The notes under the pieces were generated by a model. It was not told where the DNA came from. It ran no database searches and was given only the letters and a program-made list of their open reading frames with translations. Below, piece by piece: positions 8,089 to 16,718 of a DNA stretch of 64,000 nt; positions within the stretch are counted from its first letter, which is position 1; every line of letters starts with the position of its first letter. The position numbers were made by a program, and so were the translations under genes. The DNA lies in contig CAKRFU010000006.1 in assembly GCA_934320845.1 (NCBI GenBank), forward strand, positions 89,085 to 153,084, written 5' to 3'. This DNA comes from an uncultured Lachnospiraceae bacterium (GTDB taxonomy: Bacteria; Bacillota; Clostridia; Lachnospirales; Lachnospiraceae).

Positions 8089-9054
8089 TTAAATATTTTT
8101 GGCAGAATACATATAGTTCTGCCCCTGATAAACTTCATGAATCTTTAATTCATGATTAAGTGTATTTAAAACCAGTCGTTTGTTTTTACTCCATTCGGGA
8201 GCTATAAGCAAATCTTTTGGCCCGTCTCCGGTTAGTCTGTGTATAACGATGTCCGGGGAGAGTCTTCTTATACATTCACATAATATATCAATGTATTCAT
8301 CTAGTGTTAAAATCTTAAAATTTCCCATCATATCAGCAAGTGCGGTATTTTTTAAAACATGGAGAAGCTGCAGTTTTATTCCATGAATACCCAGTTTGTT
8401 AAGATAGTCAATTGTTTCATATAAGTCAGCTGCATTTTCACCGGGAAGTCCTATTATAATATGAACAATAACAGTAATATTTCTTTTTCTTAATTCATGA
8501 ACAGTATTTTCAAATACACTCAGTTTGTAACCTCGATTTATAAGTGTTGCTGTCTTTTCATGCATTGTCTGAAGACCAAGTTCTACCCAGACAGGTTTTA
8601 TCTTGTTTAATTTTTCTAGAAGATTGTATATATCTTCGTTAAAACAATCAGGTCTTGTCCCGATTGACAAGGCACAGATTTCAGGATGTTTTATCGCCTG
8701 CGAAAATATATTCTCAAGATATGTGACAGGAGCATATGTATTTGAAAATGACTGAAAATATGCAATAAATTTTTTCCCTACATATTTATGACTTGTCTCA
8801 AGCTTTTTTATGGCTGTATCGATTTGAACGGTCACATCATTGTCAGCATTTTTCAGGGTTGCAAAATCACCTGAACCGCCGTTGCTGCAGAATATACAGC
8901 CGCCTGTGGAGACAGTGCCGTCACGATTTGGACAGCTCATGCCTCCGTCAAGGGCTACTTTATATGTTTTTTCGCCAAATGTTTTCTTTAAGTAATAATC
9001 AAGAGAGTAATAAGGTTTCTCACCCCATCTTTTGAGCGATTTATTTTTCTTCAT
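8089..9054 (-). CDS. TIGR01212-type radical SAM protein (YtqA/YhcC-like)
   Basis: A 321-residue radical SAM enzyme. The cluster-binding cysteines are C41, C53 and C56 in SCPNRDGTVSTGGCIFC, the spaced signature of the YhcC/YtqA family rather than the plain CxxxCxxC. VIVHIIIGLPGE is a conserved strand of the radical SAM barrel. The full length fits the family. In Bacillus, YtqA has been linked to tRNA modification, but this protein's substrate is not evident. It starts 4 bases after the malic enzyme stop, so it is co-transcribed with it. Confidence 0.88.
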   Translation of the reverse strand: MKKNKSLKRWGEKPYYSLDYYLKKTFGEKTYKVALDGGMSCPNRDGTVSTGGCIFCSNGGSGDFATLKNADNDVTVQIDTAIKKLETSHKYVGKKFIAYFQSFSNTYAPVTYLENIFSQAIKHPEICALSIGTRPDCFNEDIYNLLEKLNKIKPVWVELGLQTMHEKTATLINRGYKLSVFENTVHELRKRNITVIVHIIIGLPGENAADLYETIDYLNKLGIHGIKLQLLHVLKNTALADMMGNFKILTLDEYIDILCECIRRLSPDIVIHRLTGDGPKDLLIAPEWSKNKRLVLNTLNHELKIHEVYQGQNYMYSAKNI

Positions 9055-9058
9055 CAGA

Positions 9059-10207
9059 TTAGATATTTGCTTTTACAGCTTCAGAAACTACTTTTGCAAC
9101 ACGAGGGTCAAAGGCTTCAGGCATGATGTTGTCCTCATTTAAGTCTTTTTCATCTACAAGACCTGCGATTGCAAGAGCCGCTGCAAGTTTCATTTCCTCA
9201 GTAATCTGTTTGGCGTGACCTTCAAGTGCACCTTTGAAAATACCAGGGAATGCAACAACATTGTTTACCTGATTAGGAAAATCTGAACGACCTGTTCCGA
9301 CAACTCTTGCACCTGCCTTCTTTGCCACGTCAGGCATGATTTCAGGAACAGGATTTGCCATAGCAAAGAGAATTGCATCTTTATTCATGCTTTTAACCAT
9401 ATCTTCAGAAACGATTCCTGGAGCTGATACACCGACAAATATGTCTGCACCTTTAAGAGCATCTGCGAGAGTACCTGTTTTGCCGGTAAGGTTTGTTACT
9501 TCCATCATTTCTTTCTGCATCCAGTTGAGGTCATCGCTTGTTTTACTGAGAATACCTGATTTGTCACACATCACAACATCTTTAAAACCATAGCGGAGAA
9601 GTAGTTTTGTGATTGCAACTCCGGCAGAACCGGCACCGTTTACAACAACGTGGCATTCTTCTTTTGTCTTTCCTACCACTTTAAGACCGTTGATTATACC
9701 TGCGAGAACAACGATGGCAGTACCATGCTGGTCATCATGGAAAACAGGAATATCAAGAGCCTCTTTTAATCTTGTCTCTATCTCAAAACATCTTGGAGCG
9801 GATATATCTTCAAGGTTGATACCGCCGAAAGCAGGGGCAATATTTATTACGGTTTTAATAATTTCTTCTGTATCCTGAGTGTCAAGGCAGATAGGGAATG
9901 CATTGACATTACCAAACTCCTTAAACAAAACAGCCTTACCTTCCATAACAGGCATAGCAGCCTCAGGGCCTATATTGCCTAAACCAAGAACAGCACTTCC
10001 GTCGGAAACAACGGCGACGGTATTAGATTTGATGGTATAGTTGTAAGCTTCTTTTTTGTCCTTTGCAATTATTTTGCAAGGCTCAGCAACACCGGGGGTA
10101 TATGCGATAGCAAGGTCTTCTCTTGATTTCACATGACATTTAGGTGTCGTGTCGATTTTTCCGTTCCATTCTTTGTGAAGTGCAATAGCTTTTTCGCTGT
10201 TTGTCAT
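9059..10207 (-). CDS. malic enzyme (NAD(P)-dependent, oxaloacetate-decarboxylating)
   Basis: A 382-residue short bacterial malic enzyme, without the phosphotransacetylase-like extension. It converts malate to pyruvate and CO2 with reduction of NAD(P). The malic N-domain shows [11 protein letters not shown] and [14 protein letters not shown]. The metal/malate region shows [14 protein letters not shown] and [12 protein letters not shown] Rossmann motif, GAGSAGVAI, lies in the second domain. GGAGG precedes the ATG. It is the first gene of the minus-strand cluster and has a clear promoter, divergent from the GntR operon. Cofactor preference cannot be decided from sequence alone. Confidence 0.95.
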   Translation of the reverse strand: MTNSEKAIALHKEWNGKIDTTPKCHVKSREDLAIAYTPGVAEPCKIIAKDKKEAYNYTIKSNTVAVVSDGSAVLGLGNIGPEAAMPVMEGKAVLFKEFGNVNAFPICLDTQDTEEIIKTVINIAPAFGGINLEDISAPRCFEIETRLKEALDIPVFHDDQHGTAIVVLAGIINGLKVVGKTKEECHVVVNGAGSAGVAITKLLLRYGFKDVVMCDKSGILSKTSDDLNWMQKEMMEVTNLTGKTGTLADALKGADIFVGVSAPGIVSEDMVKSMNKDAILFAMANPVPEIMPDVAKKAGARVVGTGRSDFPNQVNNVVAFPGIFKGALEGHAKQITEEMKLAAALAIAGLVDEKDLNEDNIMPEAFDPRVAKVVSEAVKANI

Positions 10208-10258
10208 TTTTTATATCCTCCATTTTGTTTATTTGTATGTATAAGAAATACTTATATA

Positions 10259-10287
10259 AGAATAACATATTTGAAATATTTGGTCAA
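10259..10287 (-). promoter_or_regulatory. sigma-A promoter of the malic enzyme cluster
   Basis: Read on the minus strand: TTGACC (10287-10282), 17 bases, TATTCT (10264-10259). The ATG lies about 50 bases downstream. It diverges from the GntR promoter, whose -35 begins only 16 bases away. Confidence 0.7.
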
Positions 10288-10302
10288 AAATATAAAAGAA
10301 TG

Positions 10303-10363
10303 TTGACTTTTTTAAAAAACTGTATTATAGTATTATTGTACTAAGTGAGTAATACAATAATAC
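10303..10363 (+). promoter_or_regulatory. promoter and dyad operator of the YtrA-like operon
   Basis: TTGACT (10303-10308), 17 bases, TATAGT (10326-10331). A perfect 11-bp inverted repeat, GTATTATTGTA (10330-10340) and TACAATAATAC (10353-10363) with a 12-base spacer, begins inside the -10 and covers the likely start site. This is the expected place for a GntR-type autorepressor to block transcription, so the product of the next gene is the likely ligand. Confidence 0.8.
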
Positions 10364-10389
10364 AACGAAAAAGAAAGGAGGATATATGA

Positions 10390-10755
10390 TTGGTTTGGAA
10401 ATTTAATGATGAACAGCCTATCTACCAACAGATAATCAGTCAGATAAAAGAGCGTATAGTGGCAGGGGAGTGGAAAGCCGGAGATAAATTAAAGTCAGTC
10501 AGGGAGCTGGCGCTGGAGGCTGGTGTAAATCCAAATACAATGCAGAAAGCACTTGCTGAACTCGAGAGGGAAGGACTTGTCTATTCACAGAGAACAGCGG
10601 GACGTTTTGTTTCGGACAGTAAGGAAAAGACGGATAAATTGCAGGAGGAGATGACAATGGAATGTATAAAGACATTTGTTGCGCAAATGGAAAAGATGGG
10701 ATATGCAAAAGAGCAGATAATAGAACTTCTCAAAAAATATATAAGTGAGAATTAA
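10390..10755 (+). CDS. GntR-family repressor, YtrA subfamily
   Basis: A 121-residue regulator. The N-terminal winged helix-turn-helix (about 5-75) contains PIYQQIISQIKERI and SVRELALEAGVNPNTMQKAL, the GntR signature. A short C-terminal dimerisation tail replaces the large effector domain, which defines the YtrA subfamily. The start is TTG at 10390, 8 bases after AAAGGAGG (10374-10381); the ATG at 10386 is out of frame. Members usually control adjacent ABC transporters that respond to cell-wall-active compounds. The dyad overlapping its promoter supports autorepression. Confidence 0.92.
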   Translation: MVWKFNDEQPIYQQIISQIKERIVAGEWKAGDKLKSVRELALEAGVNPNTMQKALAELEREGLVYSQRTAGRFVSDSKEKTDKLQEEMTMECIKTFVAQMEKMGYAKEQIIELLKKYISEN

Positions 10756-10773
10756 AAACGGGGGTGGAATAAA

Positions 10774-11466
10774 ATGATATTGGAATGTGAGAATTTATCA
10801 AAAAACTATGGCAGTTTAAAAGCGTTAGATGAGTTAAATCTTAAATTGGAAAGTGGAAAGATTGTCGGACTGCTTGGTCCAAACGGTCACGGAAAGACAA
10901 CACTTATAAAAACATTGAGCGGACTTTTGCACCAGGATAAAGGGACTGTTTTAATAGATGGCAAAAAGGTAGGAGTAGAAACCAAAAAAATTGTATCATA
11001 TCTTCCTGAGAGAAGTTATCTTTCCTCAGGGATGAAAATTAAAGAAGCAGCAAAATTTTTTGAGGAGTTTTATGAGGACTTTGATATTAAAAGAGCAAAT
11101 GCAATGATTGACGAACTTGGTCTTGACAGGGAGAGCAGATTGAAATCACTTTCCAAAGGAAACAGGGAAAAAGTACAGCTTATTATGGTTATGAGCAGAA
11201 AAGCAAAATTGTATCTTCTTGATGAGCCAATGGGAGGCGTTGACCCGGCAGCGAGAGATTATATTTTAAAGACTATTATAAGCAATTATTCCGAGGATGC
11301 TACTGTTATAATATCTACACATTTGATTCAGGATGTTGAACAGATACTTGATGAGGTGGTTTTCTTAAAAGACGGAAAAGTAATGTTTCACAGGGATGTG
11401 GATGAACTTAGAATGGAAGAGAAAAAATCAGTTGATGCTTTGTTTAGGGAGGTGTTTTCATGTTAA
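10774..11466 (+). CDS. ABC transporter ATP-binding protein (YtrB-like)
   Basis: A 230-residue ABC ATPase. Walker A reads GPNGHGKT (35-42), with His where Ser or Ala is more usual. The signature LSKGNREK is degenerate compared with LSGGQ, as in the YtrB/CcmA-type group. Walker B is LYLLDEP, and the H-loop lies in IISTHL. The gene is 18 bases after the GntR gene and overlaps the permease gene by 7 bases. It probably powers the adjacent membrane protein. The substrate is unknown; export of, or a response to, envelope-active peptides would fit the family. Confidence 0.9.
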   Translation: MILECENLSKNYGSLKALDELNLKLESGKIVGLLGPNGHGKTTLIKTLSGLLHQDKGTVLIDGKKVGVETKKIVSYLPERSYLSSGMKIKEAAKFFEEFYEDFDIKRANAMIDELGLDRESRLKSLSKGNREKVQLIMVMSRKAKLYLLDEPMGGVDPAARDYILKTIISNYSEDATVIISTHLIQDVEQILDEVVFLKDGKVMFHRDVDELRMEEKKSVDALFREVFSC

Positions 11467-12263
11467 GAAAACTTATAAAATACGATATAAAGTCAAATAT
11501 AAAGATTGTTGCGGGCACTTACAGTTTTATATTACTGTTGGCAATTTTACATCTGATAATGGATAAACTTACAAGGATATATCCGGGAGCAATTCAGTGG
11601 ATGGCATTGGAAGAACTTACATTCGTGCTGCATATTTTAAGTATTGGAGCTGGATTTGGAGTTACAATGGTGGCATGTGTTTTACATTTCAGAAAAAACA
11701 TGTTTAAAGATGAAGGTTATCTGACACATACACTGCCGGTAAGTGGGGGAGAAATTTTTACCGGAAAATTATTGTCAACACTCATATTGTTTCTGATAAA
11801 TGTCGCAGGAACATATATTACAGTGGCTGTATCAACAGGTAAATTGTCATGGTGTTTTATAATCACGAAACAAATGACAGAGAGTATGAGAGAAAGCGGA
11901 TTTGACACAGCTTGTTTGTGGATTACTGCAGCTTCGCTGGCTGTAGGGATGGTATATGGAATAAGTCAGATATTTGGAGCAATAACAATAGGATATTCAT
12001 TTGGAAAGAAAATGAACAAAGATATACTTTCGTTTATTGTATACTTTGCAGGCTATTTGATTATGCAGATGATTTCAATAGTAATGCTTGCAGCAGTATC
12101 AGTATCCAAAGGATTTGTCGGCGCTGATATTACGGATATAGTTAATATAGGCACTTATGTAAAGGATGTGCTTAGCGGAAGTCTTGTGATAATGATAGTG
12201 ATGACTGTAGTGTATTATGCAGTGAGTGTATTTCTATTAAATAGAAAACTTAATCTTGACTAA
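11460..12263 (+). CDS. ABC transporter membrane subunit partnered with the YtrB-like ATPase
   Basis: A 267-residue protein with about six hydrophobic segments and short loops. The N-terminus (MLRKLIKYDIKSNIK) is typical of ABC-2-like permeases in YtrA operons, followed by DEGYLTHTLPVSGGEI, a conserved cytoplasmic loop in this group. It overlaps the ATPase gene by 7 bases (translational coupling) and closes the operon. The 250 bases that follow hold no gene or convincing terminator. Its function is inferred from its partner genes. Confidence 0.82.
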   Translation: MLRKLIKYDIKSNIKIVAGTYSFILLLAILHLIMDKLTRIYPGAIQWMALEELTFVLHILSIGAGFGVTMVACVLHFRKNMFKDEGYLTHTLPVSGGEIFTGKLLSTLILFLINVAGTYITVAVSTGKLSWCFIITKQMTESMRESGFDTACLWITAASLAVGMVYGISQIFGAITIGYSFGKKMNKDILSFIVYFAGYLIMQMISIVMLAAVSVSKGFVGADITDIVNIGTYVKDVLSGSLVIMIVMTVVYYAVSVFLLNRKLNLD

Positions 12264-12513
12264 GTTAAATGTATTGTCAGTGTATATCTCCTAGAATAAA
12301 AAAACATATGTAAACAATAGCTACAGCGAAAATAATTCAATCAAAAGCTGTCCTTTACAAATACGAAAAGATTGTGTATATTGATATTAAAAGTATTAAC
12401 TAAAATTATTCAGACACTATCGTGAAATTAAAATCCCGGAATCGTCAATATAATTTATGAAATTAGACAAAATTAAATAAGAAATCAAAATGTATTTGTA
12501 AAGGAGCAATGGA

Positions 12514-14334
12514 ATGGCAGATTTAGAAAAAATGTCTCTTGTTGAACTTAGAGTTACCGGACGCAAAATGGGCGTTAAAAATGTAACTACATATAAAAAG
12601 AGGGAGCTTTTGGAATTGCTTTTAAGTATTCAGGAAAAGCAGTCTGAGGAGACAGAAAAGAACCCTGAAGAAAAAGACGAAGATGTTGTTGTGGAAAATA
12701 CGGCAAATCAAGAAGTCTTAGAAGAGAGTATTCCAAAAAGTGACGAGGAAAATATTGAGGGGGCACAAGAGGAAGAAAAAAGACAGCAGAATCAGGACTC
12801 ATATATAAAAAATAATGATTATTATGGTGAGGAACACAGAAATACATACAGAGCCAGAAGAGAAGGTGGCTATCAGCCGGGTTATCAATATCAGGGAAGA
12901 ACAAGTAACGTGCGTGGCCAGCAGAGAAATAATGGAAGAATAAATTCAAGACAGGGAAACAATCCGTATACAAATCAAAATCCGGGATATTCGTCAAATG
13001 GAAATAACTCATATCAGTCAAATTCAAATCATGGTGGCTATCAGAACAATTATAATCAGAATAACGGTTCAAACAGTAACGGTTATTCGCAGAACGGGTA
13101 TAATTCAAATAATGGGTATCAGAATAGTCAATATTCAAACAATAATTATCAAAACAATTATAATCAGAACGCATCAGAAACTGAAAAGCAGCTTGATATA
13201 AGCCAGCTTGACAGCGGAGAGACAAGAGAAGGCATACTTGAAATAATGGCAGAAGGCTATGGTTTCATAAGATGCGACAATTTCCTGCCAGGAGATGATG
13301 ATGTATATGTATCACATGCCATGATTAAGAAGTACAGACTTCGCACAGGAGATATACTTAAAGGTAATCTTAAGATAAGAAGCCAGACAGAAAAATTTGC
13401 TGCAATGTTATATGTTACTACAGTAAATGGTTATCCTGTAGAGGAACTTTTGACAAGGCCGAAATTTGAACAGCTCACACCGATATTCCCTGATGACAGA
13501 ATAAGGCTTGAGACAGATGGCAGCAGCATTTCAATGAGAATGATGGATATAATAGCACCTATCGGTAAAGGACAGCGTGGAATGATAGTTTCACAGCCAA
13601 AGACAGGAAAGACAACACTTCTTAAACAGGTGGCAAAAGCGGTTAAAACCAATCATCCAAAGATGCATATAATTGTTCTTTTAATTGATGAAAGACCGGA
13701 GGAAGTTACTGATATTAAGGAATCGATTATGGGTCATAATGTCGAAGTTATATATTCAACATTTGATGAACTGCCTGAAAATCACAAGAGAGTTTCGGAG
13801 ATGGTTATCGAGAGGGCAAAGAGACTTGTAGAACATGGAGAGGATGTTATGATACTTCTCGACAGCATCACAAGACTTGCAAGAGCATATAACCTTACGG
13901 TTGCACCTAGCGGAAGAACTCTTTCAGGAGGTCTCGACCCGGCAGCACTTCATATGCCTAAGAAATTTTTTGGAGCAGCAAGAAATATGAGAGAGGGCGG
14001 AAGTCTTACAATTCTTGCAACTGCACTTGTTGATACTGGAAGTAAAATGGACGATGTCGTGTTTGAGGAATTTAAGGGAACAGGTAATATGGAACTTGTT
14101 TTAGACAGAAGTCTTTCAGAAAAAAGAGTATTCCCTGCTATTGATTTACCGAAGTCAAGTACAAGAAGAGATGACCTCTTGCTTACTCAGGATGAGAAAG
14201 ATGCTTCATATAGAATAAGAAAAGCATTTGCGGCGATGAGAAATGAGGAAGCATTGGAAAAAATTATAGATTTGTTCAGAAAGACAAGGAATAACAGGGA
14301 ATTTGTTGAGATGATAAGAAAAATTCATTTCTAG
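12514..14334 (+). CDS. rho: transcription termination factor Rho with prion-like insertion
   Basis: A 606-residue hexameric RNA-dependent ATPase that terminates transcription; ordinary Rho is about 420 residues. The Rho N-terminal helical domain (about 1-45) is followed by an acidic linker (46-95). Residues about 96-219 form a low-complexity region rich in Asn, Tyr, Gln, Gly and Ser. The cold-shock-like RNA-binding domain starts near 230 (EGYGFIR). The ATPase core has Walker A QPKTGKTT (about 361-368) and the Walker B region [21 protein letters not shown] precedes the ATG. Similar insertions occur in clostridial Rho, and Clostridium botulinum Rho is reported to form a prion. Confidence 0.97.
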   Translation: MADLEKMSLVELRVTGRKMGVKNVTTYKKRELLELLLSIQEKQSEETEKNPEEKDEDVVVENTANQEVLEESIPKSDEENIEGAQEEEKRQQNQDSYIKNNDYYGEEHRNTYRARREGGYQPGYQYQGRTSNVRGQQRNNGRINSRQGNNPYTNQNPGYSSNGNNSYQSNSNHGGYQNNYNQNNGSNSNGYSQNGYNSNNGYQNSQYSNNNYQNNYNQNASETEKQLDISQLDSGETREGILEIMAEGYGFIRCDNFLPGDDDVYVSHAMIKKYRLRTGDILKGNLKIRSQTEKFAAMLYVTTVNGYPVEELLTRPKFEQLTPIFPDDRIRLETDGSSISMRMMDIIAPIGKGQRGMIVSQPKTGKTTLLKQVAKAVKTNHPKMHIIVLLIDERPEEVTDIKESIMGHNVEVIYSTFDELPENHKRVSEMVIERAKRLVEHGEDVMILLDSITRLARAYNLTVAPSGRTLSGGLDPAALHMPKKFFGAARNMREGGSLTILATALVDTGSKMDDVVFEEFKGTGNMELVLDRSLSEKRVFPAIDLPKSSTRRDDLLLTQDEKDASYRIRKAFAAMRNEEALEKIIDLFRKTRNNREFVEMIRKIHF

Positions 14335-14349
14335 AAAAATTCATTTCTA
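14318..14349 (+). repeat. 16-bp tandem duplication across the rho stop codon
   Basis: The unit GAAAAATTCATTTCTA occurs twice in direct succession (14318-14333 and 14334-14349). The first copy encodes the last residues and the rho stop TAG spans the junction, so the second copy is untranslated. It is probably a replication-slippage duplication. Confidence 0.85.
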
Positions 14350-14400
14350 AAAGAATCCGTTTTTCTAAAAAATTTATTTTTGGAAAGATAAAATATGTGC

Positions 14401-14429
14401 TTGCGTTTTTTGATGCAATATGTTATACT
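14401..14429 (+). promoter_or_regulatory. sigma-A promoter of rpmE
   Basis: TTGCGT (14401-14406), 17 bases, TATACT (14424-14429). It gives a leader of roughly 110 bases before rpmE. Confidence 0.7.
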
Positions 14430-14435
14430 AATGTA

Positions 14436-14544
14436 GTTGTGTTGAAAATTGAAATCGAAAAGATACAGTCCTACATGCTGGGTGTGATCTTTTTCGTGAT
14501 ATGTATTTGCTGTCATTGTGACAGCGGAATGGAGGTCATAAGAC
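14436..14544 (+). promoter_or_regulatory. candidate rpmE (L31) mRNA leader
   Basis: The untranslated leader can pair CGAAAAGAT near 14457 with ATCTTTTTCG near 14487. It also contains a perfect hairpin, GCTGTC-ATTGT-GACAGC (14509-14525), just before the SD GGAGG (14531-14535). Autoregulatory L31 leaders are known in several bacterial groups. Membership of one of those classes is not shown here. Confidence 0.4.
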
Positions 14545-14751
14545 ATGAGAGAGGGAATTCATCCTAATTATTATCAGGCTAAAGTTGTTTGCAACTGTGG
14601 TAATGAGTTTGTAACTGGTTCTACAAAGGAAGAAATTCACGTAGAAATCTGTTCTAAATGTCATTCTTTCTACACAGGTCAGCAGAAAGCTGTTAAGGCT
14701 CGTGGTGCGATTGATAAGTTCAACCGTAAATATGGCATGCAGGCAAATTAG
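14545..14751 (+). CDS. rpmE: 50S ribosomal protein L31, zinc-binding form
   Basis: A 68-residue ribosomal protein of the large subunit at the inter-subunit bridge. It begins [10 protein letters not shown] and carries the zinc ligands CNC near residue 16 and CSKC near 36-39, so it is the C-plus (zinc) form. Length and sequence are canonical. GGAGG lies 9 bases before the ATG. It is monocistronic, with its own promoter and leader upstream and a strong terminator downstream. Confidence 0.97.
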   Translation: MREGIHPNYYQAKVVCNCGNEFVTGSTKEEIHVEICSKCHSFYTGQQKAVKARGAIDKFNRKYGMQAN

Positions 14752-14788
14752 TATCTGTATAAGTATAACGTAAGATTCGGTCTTATAG

Positions 14789-14826
14789 ATGGTCACAGCA
14801 ACCAAAAGGGGGCTGTGACCATTTTT
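14789..14826 (+). terminator. intrinsic terminator after rpmE
   Basis: ATGGTCACAGC (14789-14799) pairs with GCTGTGACCAT (14812-14822), an 11-bp perfect stem followed by TTTTT. Confidence 0.92.
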
Positions 14827-14827
14827 C

Positions 14828-14920
14828 ATGTTATAGCAAAATGCACATAACATAGCGGAAATCCAACGAGAATTGCAAAACAATTCTTAGAGGGCAAAAC
14901 GCTGGTTTTGCTCTTTTTTT
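14828..14920 (+). promoter_or_regulatory. three-hairpin leader ending in a terminator directly before the DUF1385 SD
   Basis: Hairpin 1 is ATGTTAT/ATAACAT (14828-14853). Hairpin 2 is AGAATTG/CAATTCT (14869-14887). Hairpin 3 is an intrinsic terminator: stem around GCAAAAC-GCTG-GTTTTGC (14889-14916) running into nine Ts that end at 14920. The SD CAGGAGG begins at 14921 and the ATG is at 14936. A terminator abutting the SD implies either conditional read-through (attenuation) or a double terminator for rpmE. No promoter was recognised between the two terminators. Confidence 0.6.
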
Positions 14921-14935
14921 CAGGAGGTTTGCCAT

Positions 14936-15871
14936 ATGAATAAAAAATCAGTTGTGAAACCGTCAGGCATAGGGGGTCAGGCAGTTCTTGAAGGAGTTAT
15001 GATGAAAAACAGGGACAGATATGCCGTTGCCGTGAGGAAGCCTGATGGAGAGATAGTAGTTGAAAATGGACATTGCCAAAGTTTAAGAGATAAATATTTT
15101 GTTTGTGACCTGCCTATAATAAGGGGTGTGGTTACATTTGTGGAGTCACTTGTTCTCGGAATGAAAAGCCTTACTGATTCTTCAAAGTACTATGAAGATG
15201 AGGAAGAGGAAAACAGACAAAAACAAATGGACGATGCCACAAAGAAAAGGCATGAGAAAATAGAGACAACATTTACGGTCATATTGTCGATTATTCTTGC
15301 AGTCGGAATTTTTATGGTTTTGCCTTTTTTTATATCAGAGTTATTGACAAATGTTATTAAATCTGCAAAAGTGCTTGCCGTTATCGAGGGAATCATAAGG
15401 ATAATCCTGTTTATAGGTTATGTTTTTGCAATTTCTTTTGTTGAGGATATAAAGAGGGTATTTATGTATCACGGTGCTGAGCACAAAACCATAAATTGTG
15501 TGGAACATATGTTGCCGCTCACTGTTGAAAATGTGAGAAAACAGTCGAGAGAACATAAAAGATGTGGGACGAGTTTTATTTTTATTGTATTATTTATAAG
15601 CATAATCTTCTTTGTTTTTATAAGAGTTGATAATATGTGGCTTAAAGTATTATACAGAATAGTGCTTGTGCCTGTTATAGCAGGGGTATCTTATGAATTT
15701 ATACGTCTTGCCGGAAAATCAGAGAATGTGCTTGTAAATATATTGAGCAAACCTGGCATGATGTTACAAAGGCTTACGACAAAAGAGCCTGATGACTCCA
15801 TGATAGAGGTTGCCATAGCTTCAGTTGAGGCTGTGTTTGACTGGAAAAAATTTCAGGAGGACTCAAAATAA
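14936..15871 (+). CDS. DUF1385 family membrane protein (YqhQ-like)
   Basis: 311 residues. The N-terminal family motif IGGQAVLEGVMMKN is present. Three or four hydrophobic segments lie between about 115 and 260. The conserved motif HGAEHKTINCVE resembles a metal-binding site. The family is widespread in Firmicutes and usually precedes prmC and prfA, as here, but has no firm function. Its stop is 2 bases before the prmC start, so the pair is co-translated. Expression is probably controlled by the terminator-containing leader directly upstream. Confidence 0.9.
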   Translation: MNKKSVVKPSGIGGQAVLEGVMMKNRDRYAVAVRKPDGEIVVENGHCQSLRDKYFVCDLPIIRGVVTFVESLVLGMKSLTDSSKYYEDEEEENRQKQMDDATKKRHEKIETTFTVILSIILAVGIFMVLPFFISELLTNVIKSAKVLAVIEGIIRIILFIGYVFAISFVEDIKRVFMYHGAEHKTINCVEHMLPLTVENVRKQSREHKRCGTSFIFIVLFISIIFFVFIRVDNMWLKVLYRIVLVPVIAGVSYEFIRLAGKSENVLVNILSKPGMMLQRLTTKEPDDSMIEVAIASVEAVFDWKKFQEDSK

Positions 15872-15873
15872 TT

Positions 15874-16704
15874 ATGTTCACATATGAAGAATTATTAAAA
15901 AAAGGCGAAAATGAACTTTTGGCATCGGATATTTCTGATGCATCGATTGATGCCTGGTATCTTTTTGAATATGTGACAGGTATGTCGAGAGCATCTTTTT
16001 TTATCAAAAAAAATGAGAAAATTCCGGGAGAACAGGCAAATACTTATATAGAAGTTATAGATAGGAGGAAAAAGCGAATACCGCTTCAACATATAACAGG
16101 AAAACAGGAGTTTATGGGAATTGACTTTTTTGTGAATGAAAACGTTTTAGTCCCGAGACAGGATACAGAATGTCTTGTCGAGAATGTCATACCATATGCG
16201 GATGACAAAAAAATCCTTGATATGTGTACCGGTTCAGGATGTATTATAATATCAGTCAAGAAGTTTGTTAAGACTGCTGAGTGCACCGGTGCGGATATAT
16301 CGGAAAAGGCACTTGAAGTTGCAGTGAAAAATGCAGATTTTAATAAAGCTGAGATTTCTTTTATAAAAGGTGACATGTTTGAAAATATTTCAGAAAAATA
16401 TGATATTATAGTATCAAATCCACCATACATCAGACCTGATGTGATAAAAACGCTGGAGCCTGAGGTAAGAGAGCATGACCCGATGCTTGCCCTTGATGGA
16501 GGTGAGGATGGTCTTAGCTTTTACAGGATTCTTGCAAAAGAAGGAAAGAAACATCTCAATACTCGGGGAATGATTTTTATGGAAATAGGTTATGACCAGG
16601 GACAGGCAGTAAAAGAAATCTTTGCGAGTGAAGGTTTCGTGGATATTGTCATAAAGAAGGATTTGTGCAAAAATGACAGAGTGGTTATCGGAAGAATAAT
16701 ATAA
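15874..16704 (+). CDS. prmC: release factor N5-glutamine methyltransferase
   Basis: A 276-residue SAM-dependent enzyme that methylates the glutamine of the GGQ motif in release factors. A helical N-terminal domain (1-75) precedes the methyltransferase domain. SAM motif I is DMCTGSGCI and the catalytic NPPY is in [17 protein letters not shown] lies inside the preceding gene's 3' end, 13 bases from the ATG. It is immediately followed by its substrate gene prfA (14-base gap), a common and meaningful pairing. Confidence 0.95.
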   Translation: MFTYEELLKKGENELLASDISDASIDAWYLFEYVTGMSRASFFIKKNEKIPGEQANTYIEVIDRRKKRIPLQHITGKQEFMGIDFFVNENVLVPRQDTECLVENVIPYADDKKILDMCTGSGCIIISVKKFVKTAECTGADISEKALEVAVKNADFNKAEISFIKGDMFENISEKYDIIVSNPPYIRPDVIKTLEPEVREHDPMLALDGGEDGLSFYRILAKEGKKHLNTRGMIFMEIGYDQGQAVKEIFASEGFVDIVIKKDLCKNDRVVIGRII

Positions 16705-16718
16705 ATGGAGGGAAAATA

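Noticed and set aside
12264..12513. Gap before rho as a possible riboswitch or small gene
   Set aside because: No stable hairpin, convincing promoter or SD-preceded frame could be found; only a weak TTGTGT/TATTAA pair was noticed.
13000..13170. Repetitive sequence in rho as a possible CRISPR or satellite array
   Set aside because: Repeats are codon-level low complexity (AAT, TAT, CAG) in frame with rho, without constant repeats and unique spacers.
12587..13225. 212-residue minus-strand open frame opposite rho
   Set aside because: Its composition simply mirrors the Asn/Tyr-rich insertion on the other strand; no start signal or family motif.
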